A DNA stretch of 64,000 nucleotides from Phytophthora colocasiae (GCA_018806915.1 JAGKQI010000103.1:248001-312000), one strand, 5' to 3'; positions 1-10,686 are shown, counted from the first letter of the stretch. Numbers and translations are program-made. Notes: a model not told the origin generated them from the letters alone.

Positions 1-1675
1 AGCCACACAAAAATGTTAGTCCACCGAAAGTGGTGCCGATCCTGTCGGACCAGAATCAGAAAGAAACCACGTCACAAACCTGAACATAAGCGATGATCTC
101 GAAGTCTCCAATTGCAGCGATCGGAGTCTGCAGCAGTCCCACAACGCCACCGATGCAAAAAGCGATACCCGATAACGCCCCGAAGTGCTGGAAGCCAAAG
201 CGGTGTCCCAAGTACGCGAACAGCAACGGGAACATGATGGTCCGGAAGAACGCGTAGGTCACGAAGCCCGCAAGGATCCATCCAGTCGACGAGCTGCTCA
301 ACAACACCGTAAAACACAGTGCTGTCACTGTGCACAACAACGACGAATACGTGTAACCACACTTCTCCAGCAGATATCCGACGAACGGGATAAACACTAC
401 ACTGCCAGGAAGTATAACGGCCAGCTTCGCAAGTAGACTGGTTACTTCGCTTTCAGGAAGTCCCTTCCATCGTAGCATTCCGGTAATGCTACCCAGGAAG
501 AAGTTGCACCACACCGACAGGATGGAGAAGTAGAAGACTATGAGCAGGAACGGCTTGGACAGCACCTGCGTCCGGAACGAGCGATTGTGGAGATCCCCAT
601 CGAAAAACACCTCGTCGGTCGGCAAACGACGACGTCTCCGGAATTTCTCTAGCTCAGGCGTCGACATCAGAAGCGACGCTTCCTCCTCCTTGAACACGGA
701 CGGCAACCGCATAGGCGACAGCAGCTCGTGCTCTTCACTTGGAACGACCTCAAACGGCGTGTCTGGTTCCGTAACCAGTGTACCGATGAGTGAGAGGAAT
801 AGCACCCCTGCATACACCTCGAAGATTGCGGACATAGGCATTCCGGCGTGCATGTACGCGAGGTCAAACAGCGTGAAGATCAAGAAACTCAATTGAAGAC
901 CTCCGACAATAAAGCACGCAACAAGTGCCGTTGCCTCCGGGAAGAGATTGGACATATGAATGCCAGAGAGCTGAACGCCCGGGCCTGAGAAACCGACAAG
1001 CATCATTCCGTAGAGCAGCAAGTCATGGTCTTCCTCATTTTCTCTGGTGAATCAGCAGCGTCAGAAATGATACTCTTCCACGCACGAAACGGTATTTAAC
1101 CAACCTGTAATGTGCGTTTCCCATCAGCAAGGCTCCAATAATCAACAACACCAACGAAATAGACTTCGTTACACGGGGCCCGAATCTGCATCAGATCAAA
1201 AAAATTAGTATCCTTCCCATATCTTCAGTACATTCAGCACATACTTATCGAATACGAGGCCAAGCAGCAGATTGGACCACATACTGCTGGAGACTGCCAT
1301 CGTGAAAGCGTACTGGAGGCGGTCGCTTTGTGCTGTGCAAACTATTCCCCAAAACATTACCGTTAAATGACGTAGATTGTATCCCCAAAGCCAAAATCCG
1401 CCACGTACTTGTCTCTCTAGTCTTGCACAGCTCGTTGTATATCCTTTCTTTCTCCAGCATGGGCACCAACGACGTCCTACAGCATTGCAAAATATCAGTA
1501 CATCCCTAATGTACAAGTACCCGTCCTCTATTGAGAGTTCGAGGTCAAAACGCCGCCTATACCAGCCGAATATGATCCCTGCACCAAGGAAACACTGGAA
1601 GATGGCGAACGCCACGTAGAGATGGCGGTGCGGGTAGTTGCCCGTATCCATCCATGTCGTCTCGATCGACAGCAT
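1..1675 (-). CDS. SLC43/FMP42-like MFS transporter (3' end outside window)
   Basis: Multi-pass major facilitator transporter, most like the SLC43 / yeast FMP42 group, whose animal members move large neutral amino acids; the substrate here is inferred only. The start is the Met at 1675. Introns fitting GT-AG and phase are 1477-1562, roughly 1330-1411, one near 1160-1210 and 1044-1104; another begins about 80 and the coding sequence runs past base 1. The first joined exons read GIIFGW-TSLVPMLEKERIYNELC, typical of the first membrane span and following loop. The long exon (about 81-1043) holds the second to tenth spans, broken by a charged cytoplasmic loop with a run of five arginines (near FRRRRRLP). 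No frame break is needed once introns are removed. Family is confident; the exact middle exon ends are less so. Confidence 0.8.
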
Positions 1676-1981
1676 GGCTCAGCTCACGATCTACTCTATC
1701 CACAGCGACGACAAATACGAAAATGCGTTCGGCCCGTGCGTTCGATCGCCAAGCTGAAGTCTACATGTACCGGTATCAGCACCAGATGTCAGTGATGGCG
1801 GCCCGTCACTGACATAATCACAATCGTTAAACCTCTATCAATACATATTCGATTATAATGAAACTATAAAAACTTGAAGTTTAGGTCAAATATGCCTCTA
1901 TTATATGATTAACCGAACAACTGAATATGGTCCACCTGCTCAAAGCAAAGTGCACGACTGTAATTCTCAGGACCATTGGTC
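1676..1981. other. AT-rich divergent intergenic region
   Basis: Lies between the starts of the transporter (minus) and the MSS51-like gene (plus). The part 1800-1920 is AT-rich. A polypyrimidine-AG sequence just before 1971 could be a 3' splice site, so an unrecognised upstream exon of the next gene is possible. No other feature seen. Confidence 0.5.
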
Positions 1982-2656
1982 ATGACGTTCACCAGCGCCT
2001 CCGAGACTCGCGCCTCAACGCTTGTTGCATGGCTTCAGCGTCTTGAAAACGCACACAACAGTGACCTTACGTTCAGCTCAAAGAAAACGCTGACGATTCA
2101 TCTGCTGGGCGCTGACCACCGCGAAGGCAACACAGGAACGGAGACTTTCGAGATTTTCCGCAGCTTCACACAGCACTTGGCTAATGCAACACACTTTTCG
2201 TCACTCAAACTGGTGCTAGTGGGGCCTAATTTGTCCAGGAAGCTTCACCGCACTTACTTTTCGCAGAAATACATCGAGGCGGATGAAGAATTGTGTCAGG
2301 TCGACATCACCTACTTCGTGGGAGGGTTTGAAGAGTACTTCGAGGACAAGACGCTGTACTTCGAACCGGACCTTGCAGTGTGCTTCAATGCCGGTATTTG
2401 GGGCTACGATGAGTGGCTCCCGGCTATTAGACTCGTGTTGAACGAAGTTCGTGTGCCGTTGCTGGTCACGTCGTACAACGAGAACGAGGCTGGAGATGAC
2501 GAGGACGTGCTGGACGAGTTGCTGCCGGCCAACTGGCTATGGCGACCGGAGAAGAACCCGCGTGGAGCTAGAACACCACGCGCTACGAACAACGAGGACG
2601 GATCGATCCTCAAGGAAAACGACTACTGGATGTGCCTGAGTGGGAAACCTCAGTAA
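1982..2656 (+). CDS. MSS51 C-terminal-domain-like protein
   Basis: Protein of 224 residues from the ATG at 1982. It resembles the C-terminal domain found in yeast Mss51 and in animal and oomycete MYND-finger proteins: a strand rich in TIHLLGAD near residue 35, a segment SLKLVLVGPN near 75, an acidic-aromatic middle and a late DLAVCFNAGIWGY stretch followed by VPLLVTSYNE. No MYND zinc-finger cysteines occur in this reading frame, so it is either a stand-alone C-terminal domain or lacks an upstream exon; a possible acceptor lies just before the start. In Mss51 this region has been linked to mitochondrial COX1 expression, but that role should not be assumed here. It is convergent with the next gene. 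Confidence 0.65.
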   Translation: MTFTSASETRASTLVAWLQRLENAHNSDLTFSSKKTLTIHLLGADHREGNTGTETFEIFRSFTQHLANATHFSSLKLVLVGPNLSRKLHRTYFSQKYIEADEELCQVDITYFVGGFEEYFEDKTLYFEPDLAVCFNAGIWGYDEWLPAIRLVLNEVRVPLLVTSYNENEAGDDEDVLDELLPANWLWRPEKNPRGARTPRATNNEDGSILKENDYWMCLSGKPQ

Positions 2657-2743
2657 GAGTGCCTGCTGTAGTTAATCAAAAAGGGTCCAGTGAGGGCCTA
2701 CCTGTATTATCGTTATACTTCGTCAAGCTGCAGGGTGTCTTGC

Positions 2744-3814
2744 CTATTTTTCTAGTAACAACTCCATGGCAACTCCACATGGACCGTTGCCCATTAAACG
2801 ACGCAGACGCAACTCGCCTTGAAGTTCGCACACTTGTGGAAGGAATGCTTTGTGTTCATCAGCTACTTGCATCCAGGTCTTCGTTGGCTGTACGAGCGTG
2901 CAGAAAGTGCCCGAAGCATGACGCATGCGGATGTTCTTGATCATTTCTTCACAAGTCTTCCCTGCACCATGTGCTGTAGCTTCACGTTTTGCACCAAATG
3001 TCAGCACTGTTGCATCCTGAAAGCTTTCTTGCACGTAGTCATCAGCCACAGCTCCTGGCGTCGGTAACGGAGGCGAACGAGGAACAGGAATGTGTAAAAA
3101 CTGCTGCTTCTCCTTGCTTGTAGCCACTTCAGAGAATAAAACACCAAAATTCATTGGCTCTGGCTGATTCGTAGAGGGTGAAAACGCGTGTGACACAGTG
3201 GCATGTGCTCCATTGTCTGCAGTACCGAGAGGAGGGCAGTCCATGCACAGCAACTGGCAATTCTTTGGTACTGATGGATCGTTACTCAGCGACGTCAGGA
3301 CATTAGTTGGGTCTGCAATATGGAAAGCAGTGAAGAGTTGGTTCAACGCTGGGAGAACCTTGACTCTGATCTGACCCATGTATTGAACGGCCTCAGCCTT
3401 CAATTGCTGAGCCTTTGTAGCTTCATCACTTGCACTCTCTTTGCCGTGCTTCTGCTTCTTGTGTGTTTCCTCCTCTTCCTCGTCTGAATCACTGTCCTCC
3501 ATTGGCTGCGACAAGGGATTTTTCTTCACAAGTGTAGGAAAACAAGCTCTAACTCCTTGCAAGAAGTTGACAGCTATTTCGCCCACATCTAGCACCTGCA
3601 CACTTGGTGTCGATGTATCTTGAGATTCAGCTAATGGAACGATAAGCAGACGGCGCTTCCCGTCACGCTTGACACGACCGCCGAGACACGTGAGCTGACG
3701 AGAACTTTGCACAAGTCCAGCGACCACTACGTACTCGTCAAAGGGAAGCTCCGTCTTCGTGGCCACGTCCAGGAGCGCCAAAGCGCCAGCATCAACTGCC
3801 TCGAACACGAACAT
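2744..3814 (-). CDS. Conserved-looking protein of unknown function
   Basis: Intact single-exon frame of 356 residues starting at the Met at 3814. The first 95 residues look like a compact alpha/beta domain (hydrophobic strands FVFEAVDAGALALLD, EYVVVAGLVQ, RRLLIVPLAES). An acidic serine-rich linker with DSDSDEEEEE follows near residue 108 together with a basic KKQKHGK patch, suggesting a nuclear or regulated linker. The C-terminal half contains proline-rich stretches and ends in a hydrophobic VAMELLLEK. I do not recognise the family. The length, uniform codon use and lack of competing frames support a real gene. Its 3' end is 87 bp from the convergent MSS51-like gene. Confidence 0.6.
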   Translation of the reverse strand: MFVFEAVDAGALALLDVATKTELPFDEYVVVAGLVQSSRQLTCLGGRVKRDGKRRLLIVPLAESQDTSTPSVQVLDVGEIAVNFLQGVRACFPTLVKKNPLSQPMEDSDSDEEEEETHKKQKHGKESASDEATKAQQLKAEAVQYMGQIRVKVLPALNQLFTAFHIADPTNVLTSLSNDPSVPKNCQLLCMDCPPLGTADNGAHATVSHAFSPSTNQPEPMNFGVLFSEVATSKEKQQFLHIPVPRSPPLPTPGAVADDYVQESFQDATVLTFGAKREATAHGAGKTCEEMIKNIRMRHASGTFCTLVQPTKTWMQVADEHKAFLPQVCELQGELRLRRLMGNGPCGVAMELLLEK

Positions 3815-3975
3815 ACCAAACGAAAAAAGATTATGCCAAAAAAAAAGAACGACCCCAAAAGGTTAACCCTTATAGTGACTCAAGTAAAATGCAAAACTAT
3901 ATCTATCGTACGCCTTGTCTAACGACTCCACTCTTCCATTATACTGCTGCGTAAGCTCGACGCACCACCCTTTGC

Positions 3976-6900
3976 TTAAATATGAATGTCGGCAGGCAGA
4001 ACTGACGGCTTCAGGATTTCCTCGACCAAAAAGTCCAGTGGGAACTCCACTAGGTGGCCGCGGATCTCCGAAAGTTGGCCACGAACCCGCGTCTCGTCCT
4101 CCTTGCGCACTGTGGCTGCTGTCTGCACATGGCTGATCTGGCAGTCGGCATCTTCATCACCTGATCCTTCGGCAGCCTCTTCAGTGAGAAGACCTTCACG
4201 GGTTGCAGCGTGGTAGCTGCCTTGTCCTTCTTCCAACAGCGGATCGTCGCCATGCAAATGGTCCTCGTCCGTGTCGAAGTATTCAGCGTTGAACTTGGAG
4301 CGACGCCCAAAGTCAAGTACATCCATCGTCGAATACCAACGTTTGAGAGATGCGCGAATGCCGTGGCCACCTCCATACTCGTCGCTACCAGCATCGCTGG
4401 ACTCGTCGTCTGTGCTGTCCAGCTGTCGGTTGCCAGTGACGCTGAACATACCGTAGAAGCTGCCACGCGCACTTCGAGTGTTGGCACGAGTTCGGACGCC
4501 TCCACCAGTTCCCAGGAGAGATGACGTGCGAGCACTGCGCACACTGCGCGGACCAGCAGCAAGCGCAGGACTTTGCGGCGTGTGGTGAAAGTTAGGCGAG
4601 TTCGGGTACGATGGCGCATCTCCAAGCACAGCAGGTCTCGTCGGGGTATTATCGTTTACCAGCATCGAGTTGTTCGACGGCATCGACGTTGAATTGTACA
4701 GTCGGCGGCCGTGGGTCGCGCCTCCGACACTCACACTCCCACCTGTATCCAGGTGGGTGAAGTTGGTTGGCGTCATGCTTATGGAATTGGAGCGGCTGAA
4801 ATCGCCCTGCTGAAGTCTTCGCCAGATCGAGTGGAAACGTCCATGCTCCTCGTCGTCACTAGCAATACTGAAGGAACTTTCACGAGGGTCAGGTCGAGGT
4901 GGAAGCAAACCCTTCTTTACCCATCGGCGCCGGCGCACTTGAGCCATCAGACGATCTGCTACAAGATGCTGAAGCTTTTCACGTTTCTTGTAATCTGTCT
5001 TCATGGTGCGAACCTCCTGGAAAATGGAAAAGTTACGCGCGTAGCACCAACCGTCATGATCCATCGAGAACAGCTTTTTCTTCCGATCTCGATAGTTGTC
5101 AATCTCAAAGTCCCTGAGATCCACGCGGTCTGCTGCAATGGGAACGCCGTTAACATCCGTCCATGGAGCGTAATCTCCGTCCTTCAGGTTCTGCGCGTCC
5201 CACAGATGAGCCCGCCCAGGTACCTTGAGTACATTCATGCGTTGATTCTCGAAAATTTGCGTCACTTCGATGCTCTGGAAGTTAACGAATGCACGCATGC
5301 GGTTTGAGGGTGCACAATCAAACACTGTCTCGAAAATCTTGGTGTTATTCGAAGCCGTTCCTTTGATAGCGCGCCAAGTGCGATCGGATGTCGGGTCCGA
5401 GACCGAAAGATCATCGTCCGCCAAGCCCAAGTGTTCACGGAAAAGCTGCAAACGAAGCTTGCTGGCGGAAACACCGCGCCGGTATGGCTTCTCGTTCATC
5501 ACACCGTCTTCGTACTGCATATCCTCGATCACAAGAGCGATTTCCGAGTCGCGATCACCGTTCATACTTCGGTCGTTGATGTTCGCACTACCAAGGATGG
5601 CACATCGATCATCTGCAATCATGAGCTTGCTGTGAATGTAGATCTGCTCAGTGGCCACACAACCGTTAGGCATAATTCCGTATTTGCGAAGGCCGAAGAA
5701 CGCCACGTAGTCTTCAGGATGGTTCGTCACGCCCTTCAGTGCCTCGAACAAGCTGTAACGACCACGGCAGATAGTAGCGAATTGCCAGTGCATCACCGCG
5801 TGAAGATTTGTGAGCTCGTGACTCCGCACGTTGCCTTCGAATGCTGGCAGCAGCGGCATTACCACATACACCCGGAACTTTTCGTCGCGCTGCACGGCAC
5901 GCTCGATGCGGTCCACTAATGCCTGCAAGATTCGATTCCGTACGATTCCGTTTCCATCCATTCCTGAAATGAAGAACTGGTTCTCGATGTACAAGAAGTG
6001 CTTCGAGTTGGCGATCACATCCATATAGGCAGCTTGAATGCTGGCTTCCGTGGGCACACCAGCTGACCACATCGACACTGACCGACACACCTGAACATTG
6101 CAGATATTGGCACTCGGGTGGAAGACTTGCAGAATCGATTCACCACGCTGAGCACGTAACACTTCACCATCATCTAAAGGACCTGTCGTAGTCGAAACAC
6201 TGGTGAGGGGTGGTCGCAACGGGTTCAGCGGATGCAGTGAAGAAGATGGAGGCCATTGGGGTCCTGTCGCGGTGCACGGATACATTGGACCCACAGTCTG
6301 CAGCACTTGGAAAGGTTCCATACTGAGTGAGTCCTCTCGAACAAGAGGGATAGTTGTGCGAGTGGATCCATCACGTAGGGCTTCAGGGTCTGACGACGGG
6401 TACTGCAACGTCCAGCCATTGAAATCCATAGGTACGAGGCACTTGGGAAGGAATTTAAACCGCCTCGACCGGAAGCAAATGCACCATCCAGTTCGGAGCT
6501 GATAGTCGTTCTTTGAACATACGAAGTTCCATCGCTGAATGAAGTGATATGCCACGTCCTGCACGGGAGGACCGGAAACACTGCAGTGCACGTCATGCCA
6601 TGGCATTCGTGGTTGTGAAGCTCGATCGATAAGATCTTCGAATGGCTTATTGACGCGTACAAAGTCCTTGATGATTGGGTTCGAGTAATCCTTGCCTCGC
6701 CAAATTGGATCATCGCCAGGATCGCTAATTGGATGTCCGTGATGGTCATATCGGCCAAAGCACAGGTCCAACCCTCCAACAAATGCTAAAGACTGGTCGA
6801 TGCAGACAATCTTCTCATGATGAGACCAAAATCCAAGACTTTGAATCTGGAAGATGGGGTCACGAAGAACCCGAATGTTTGGATGTACCATCAGACTGCG

Positions 6901-9393
6901 CTTTGTGTAAGCACTGTTCAATGTGAGCGCCAGCTTCACCTCGCGATAAATCAGCACATATATCTTGACGCCAGCTTCTGCCTTCTTCATCAGCAATTGT
7001 CGGAGCATCGTTTTATTCACTTGCTGTCCGTCAGGGTCCTCGTCTGGCTCGCGTGGCGGCAGTTTTCTGCGTGGACGGAGCAGAAACAGATCTGGACACA
7101 CCCACCAACCAGCAATTAAGATCTCGTACTTCGCGTTCGAGATTGCCTTGTACATGGCTGCATAAGTGTCTTCTGCATCCACATGCCAGCTAATAGCACT
7201 AGGAGGAGGTGGTGGTGTCTCAAATGAGTCCTCAGATTGAGTACTGCTGTCAACGCGAGTAGAGGCAGGCGCCAGATTGCCAGTGCCCATTCGTGAGGCG
7301 GTTTCTGCCTCCTGTTTAACCACAGAATCCACGACTTGGTTGATAGCACTACTGGTGTTGCTTGGCACCTGTAGCTTGGCTGCTTTTGCTTTGGCAGTAA
7401 TTGCGGCACTCTCCTCATCGTCGATAGTGCTGATATGCTGAGGCGCGAACGAATTGAATCGCGTGGTTATTTCTTGGCGCTTCAGCTTCTGCAGACGTCG
7501 AACGCATCGGAACCAATGGTCTCGACGCACGTGAGGGTGCCAAATTCCAAGATACGTAACAAAATAATTGGCCAGGAAACCAACAACTGGCGCGATGATA
7601 CCACCAGCAAACAGGAACAACAAGTAATACACGTAGGAGCGCCACGAGAGTGGGGCAATGCGGACAGAAATCCCACAGAAACTATCAACATTGCTGAAGC
7701 TCTGTACGTTGATGTCCGTGTATACGCCTTCCAGTGTTATGTTCCCAACACTTGGTAGCGAATAATTCGTGCCGGAGTTGTAAAAGACGTCGTCTTTTAC
7801 AATTGGCTTTACCACACTCACCATTGTACCAGCTCCGACTGCATTCGTGATCACGTTGAGACTATTGCCCATGCTATCACTTTGCCAGAAGTATCCGAGG
7901 TTTGCTGTCATCGAATTGGATGAAGGCATCTGTAGTTGCGAAATCACTGCTTTGTCATCGTTGCTCTCGACGTACACTGTAACGCCATCAGGAACGGTGA
8001 AATAATAGCCACAGTACTGGATATCATTGGTCTCGAGAGTCCAATTCTCATATCCTGGAGCATTCGTAATTGGCACACCCAACCCTCTGTTCAGCGTAAG
8101 GTCCTCAAAGTCATAGATGCTGTTCGAGAGTCGCATGATACCATAACAAACTCCCATTAGAGCGACGAAAGCAGTCAGTCGAGTGTAGTAGTGTCCAGTA
8201 TCGATCTCGATATCACCAGCTTTACTCCCCACGACCAAACCACTTGGCATCCAGCTCACACCTTGTCTGTAGCTTCCTTTTCTTGCTGTGAAATTCTTGT
8301 CGAACAAGAACACTTCGCTGGGTTCTTGATCGTTCCGATTCCGGTATGCAGCGAAGCATGAAGGCTTCAGAACAACCCATCGCCGGATAACACCAAGTCG
8401 ATGCTGGAAAAACTTGTACACAAAACCGGCAAAGAAAATGATACCTGCCAGAACAGCGAGGCCTAAGAAAACTCCGGCCGTATTCAGTTTTGTAGATATC
8501 TCCTTGGTGCCCGAATCAGAGTTCACAAGTTCTTTCTGAGGAGAGAAGAACGTTGGCAAACTGGTCACGATCACAAGACAGATCGGGAAAATAAAGCCCA
8601 CAATAGCCGAGACGAAAGCGATACGCATCCACGCACGATACAGATGCCGATACAGCGCTTCAATGGTTCGATTGAAGCATGTGTACAACGGCAGCTGAAA
8701 CGGTCCATTGATGCGCATATGCACGTATCCCTCCTTCAACGAGGGACCGAGCCGCAACATAGCACGTGATGGACTCACCTCCAAAAACGACAGCAGCGGC
8801 TCTGAATTCCGCAAGTCCCTGTCCTTGAGCAACTGTCGAATGTAATCCTGCACCACATATACGTCGGCCACTCGCTTTTCGGCGCGCTTCTCGCGCCAAA
8901 TTGTCCACGGCAAGTGCACTCCACGCATAACCTTATGCCTGTTAAGCAGGCAGTACAGATGCAGGTTGAAATGTAACCGGAGAAGTTGTTTCTGTCCGAA
9001 GTAAATCTCCCAGTCCGTAGTTCCCCATCGCACTCGTCCGACAAAGACACAGCAGGGAATGACACCTGCTCGTGTGACTGTGGCTCTATTCACCGAGAAA
9101 TCGATGGAATGTTCCATCACCTCCTCCTCCCCTTCACTCAGGTCTGCATCGTCGTCGTTCATAATGGTCATCTCCCCGTCGTTCAGGTCTTCGAGAATAT
9201 CGCTGTCAGCGCACTCTAACTCGTCCACGTCCACTTCCGGAGCACTTAACTCGCTGGATCTGTAGCTGTTTACACTGGCGACGCTGCTTAATCCCGATGT
9301 AGTGAAGCTGGGCTGTGTCTGGAGGCCGTGGCCGCTGTTGTTTGTCCTAGCGGCTGCGGTCTGTTCTCTAGCGTCGTCTTCGGGTCCAGGCAT
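3976..9393 (-). CDS. PXTM-type phospholipase D
   Basis: Single open frame of 1805 residues from the Met at 9393. Order of domains: acidic Ser-rich N terminus; PX domain about 110-245 (core WEIYFGQKQLLRLHF); two membrane spans about 256-277 and 305-326; a PH-like stretch (RRWVVLKPSCFAAYRN) near 335-395; further spans near 400-420 and 585-612 around an Asn-rich, probably luminal or extracellular loop; then the catalytic part. Both HKD motifs are complete: HHEKIVCID near residue 856 and HSKLMIADD with GSANINDRS near 1252. Phospholipase D cleaves phosphatidylcholine to phosphatidic acid and choline. A PX domain, membrane spans and PLD in one protein is the arrangement named PXTM-PLD in Phytophthora. 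The C-terminal 400 residues are Ser/Gly-rich and probably disordered. No intron is needed. Confidence 0.9.
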   Translation of the reverse strand: MPGPEDDAREQTAAARTNNSGHGLQTQPSFTTSGLSSVASVNSYRSSELSAPEVDVDELECADSDILEDLNDGEMTIMNDDDADLSEGEEEVMEHSIDFSVNRATVTRAGVIPCCVFVGRVRWGTTDWEIYFGQKQLLRLHFNLHLYCLLNRHKVMRGVHLPWTIWREKRAEKRVADVYVVQDYIRQLLKDRDLRNSEPLLSFLEVSPSRAMLRLGPSLKEGYVHMRINGPFQLPLYTCFNRTIEALYRHLYRAWMRIAFVSAIVGFIFPICLVIVTSLPTFFSPQKELVNSDSGTKEISTKLNTAGVFLGLAVLAGIIFFAGFVYKFFQHRLGVIRRWVVLKPSCFAAYRNRNDQEPSEVFLFDKNFTARKGSYRQGVSWMPSGLVVGSKAGDIEIDTGHYYTRLTAFVALMGVCYGIMRLSNSIYDFEDLTLNRGLGVPITNAPGYENWTLETNDIQYCGYYFTVPDGVTVYVESNDDKAVISQLQMPSSNSMTANLGYFWQSDSMGNSLNVITNAVGAGTMVSVVKPIVKDDVFYNSGTNYSLPSVGNITLEGVYTDINVQSFSNVDSFCGISVRIAPLSWRSYVYYLLFLFAGGIIAPVVGFLANYFVTYLGIWHPHVRRDHWFRCVRRLQKLKRQEITTRFNSFAPQHISTIDDEESAAITAKAKAAKLQVPSNTSSAINQVVDSVVKQEAETASRMGTGNLAPASTRVDSSTQSEDSFETPPPPPSAISWHVDAEDTYAAMYKAISNAKYEILIAGWWVCPDLFLLRPRRKLPPREPDEDPDGQQVNKTMLRQLLMKKAEAGVKIYVLIYREVKLALTLNSAYTKRSLMVHPNIRVLRDPIFQIQSLGFWSHHEKIVCIDQSLAFVGGLDLCFGRYDHHGHPISDPGDDPIWRGKDYSNPIIKDFVRVNKPFEDLIDRASQPRMPWHDVHCSVSGPPVQDVAYHFIQRWNFVCSKNDYQLRTGWCICFRSRRFKFLPKCLVPMDFNGWTLQYPSSDPEALRDGSTRTTIPLVREDSLSMEPFQVLQTVGPMYPCTATGPQWPPSSSLHPLNPLRPPLTSVSTTTGPLDDGEVLRAQRGESILQVFHPSANICNVQVCRSVSMWSAGVPTEASIQAAYMDVIANSKHFLYIENQFFISGMDGNGIVRNRILQALVDRIERAVQRDEKFRVYVVMPLLPAFEGNVRSHELTNLHAVMHWQFATICRGRYSLFEALKGVTNHPEDYVAFFGLRKYGIMPNGCVATEQIYIHSKLMIADDRCAILGSANINDRSMNGDRDSEIALVIEDMQYEDGVMNEKPYRRGVSASKLRLQLFREHLGLADDDLSVSDPTSDRTWRAIKGTASNNTKIFETVFDCAPSNRMRAFVNFQSIEVTQIFENQRMNVLKVPGRAHLWDAQNLKDGDYAPWTDVNGVPIAADRVDLRDFEIDNYRDRKKKLFSMDHDGWCYARNFSIFQEVRTMKTDYKKREKLQHLVADRLMAQVRRRRWVKKGLLPPRPDPRESSFSIASDDEEHGRFHSIWRRLQQGDFSRSNSISMTPTNFTHLDTGGSVSVGGATHGRRLYNSTSMPSNNSMLVNDNTPTRPAVLGDAPSYPNSPNFHHTPQSPALAAGPRSVRSARTSSLLGTGGGVRTRANTRSARGSFYGMFSVTGNRQLDSTDDESSDAGSDEYGGGHGIRASLKRWYSTMDVLDFGRRSKFNAEYFDTDEDHLHGDDPLLEEGQGSYHAATREGLLTEEAAEGSGDEDADCQISHVQTAATVRKEDETRVRGQLSEIRGHLVEFPLDFLVEEILKPSVLPADIHI

Positions 9394-9809
9394 CCCATGT
9401 AGGCGCTTCAAGGACGCCACAGTATTTGGATAGGTCCTGGAAGAGGTCCTGAGGCTCGTACGAGACGCTGGGAGCTACAGTACACGAGTGAGAAAAATGT
9501 CGGTAAACAAGGAGGTTAAGCTGATGCTCCGCTACCTCTGGTTAAGGACGATTACGCCGCGAAGAAGCAGTTAGCGGCTGCTAGCAGTCTCACTGACGAA
9601 GAGTCTGGGCCACAGAGGCACGAAGACGCAGCACACGGGAGCAGGAAGTGCTTTACTTCTTAGCGGTCTCTGCCTCGGTTGTTGTCTGTTTAGGGCGTTG
9701 GGGGATAATGCATAAAACCTGCGTTAGTTGATGACCTGTGGACAACGATGCGATGACGCGCGCTGGAAACCTGTCAAAACACATATCGAGTCGGTTTCCG
9801 GACATAATC
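9394..9809. other. Gene-free 5' flank of the PLD gene
   Basis: No coding frame with family support. It directly precedes the perfect palindrome and probably contains the PLD promoter and 5' UTR; no specific element could be assigned. Confidence 0.4.
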
Positions 9810-9874
9810 GGGACGATTTCGCCCGTTGACGCCAGTGAAAACTTTTCACTGGCGTCAACGGGCGAAATCGTCCC
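9810..9874. repeat. Perfect 65-bp palindrome
   Basis: Arms 9810-9841 and 9843-9874 are exact reverse complements (32 bp each) around a single C at 9842. The outer ends are GGGACGATTT and AAATCGTCCC. It is followed at once by a smaller imperfect copy of the inner hairpin sequence (TTTTCACTGAAAA, 9875-9887). No open frame covers it. The arms would form a hairpin with almost no loop; such structures are often unstable, so exactness suggests recent formation. Confidence 0.9.
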
Positions 9875-10248
9875 TTTTCACTGAAAAGTTGATGAGCCTG
9901 ATCGGGCGTTCGCTTGAATCACTGCCAATAGTCCTCGAGGTTAGAATCTGATCATTTCTATGGTTAGTCAACTGCTGTAGATTTAGGGCCTGTCTCTCCA
10001 AATCCGTCCTATTGTGCTTAAAAGATAGCATTCACGCTTGCGGAATCTTTGCTTTGGTGGGATACGCCACAAATCGCGAGGAACTTAAGGTTCTGAGTGT
10101 GTGGGTCGTGAACTACATGTATCCTACCTACTTCTGTAGTAGGATTCCTACACCAGCCGTTACCGACGCTGGCCATCGGTAAACATCTGCACCATCAACA
10201 ACATGTGCCGGGTGATCCTGTACATACCATGGACTATACAAGTAGGTA

Positions 10249-10521
10249 CAGGTTTCCCCGCCTAATTTGCAACTGCATCAAGTAATTTACCTCGATCAGG
10301 GAGTGAAGATGCGGATGCGATTTGCTCTATCTGGTCTGCCAATGTACTGAGTTACATGCAATCACGGGGGAAATGGGATTCACGATGAAGGTTCAAGGAA
10401 GATAATCCCTCCCAATTTTTCAGTAACTCAGTACCTGATGCATCTATGTGATACCTGTGCAGATTTTGCATCCTGGCAGATTTTCTTGGTCCGACCCCTG
10501 CAAATTAGGCGGGGAAACCTG
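10249..10521. mobile_element. 273-bp MITE with TA target duplication
   Basis: Terminal inverted repeats of about 22 bp begin CAGGTTTCCCCGCCTAATTT at the left end and are matched exactly by the reverse complement at the right end. Both ends are flanked by TA (10247-10248 and 10522-10523), the duplication made by Tc1/mariner-type transposases. An inner inverted repeat (ACTGAGTTAC near 10345 and GTAACTCAGT near 10424) adds secondary structure. No transposase frame is present, so it is non-autonomous. Confidence 0.82.
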
Positions 10522-10686
10522 TAGGAACTCTTAGCGTAGCTGCTTGAGATAGTACCGTAGTACTCATTCTTTTGGAGGTGATCCACAGCTAATTGGGTGA
10601 GTGGGGACTGCTGGGGAGCTTTGTTTTACCATTTAGTGCCAATCTAACGCCGTGCACGTATTGATCCGCCGTCTATCGACACACAT

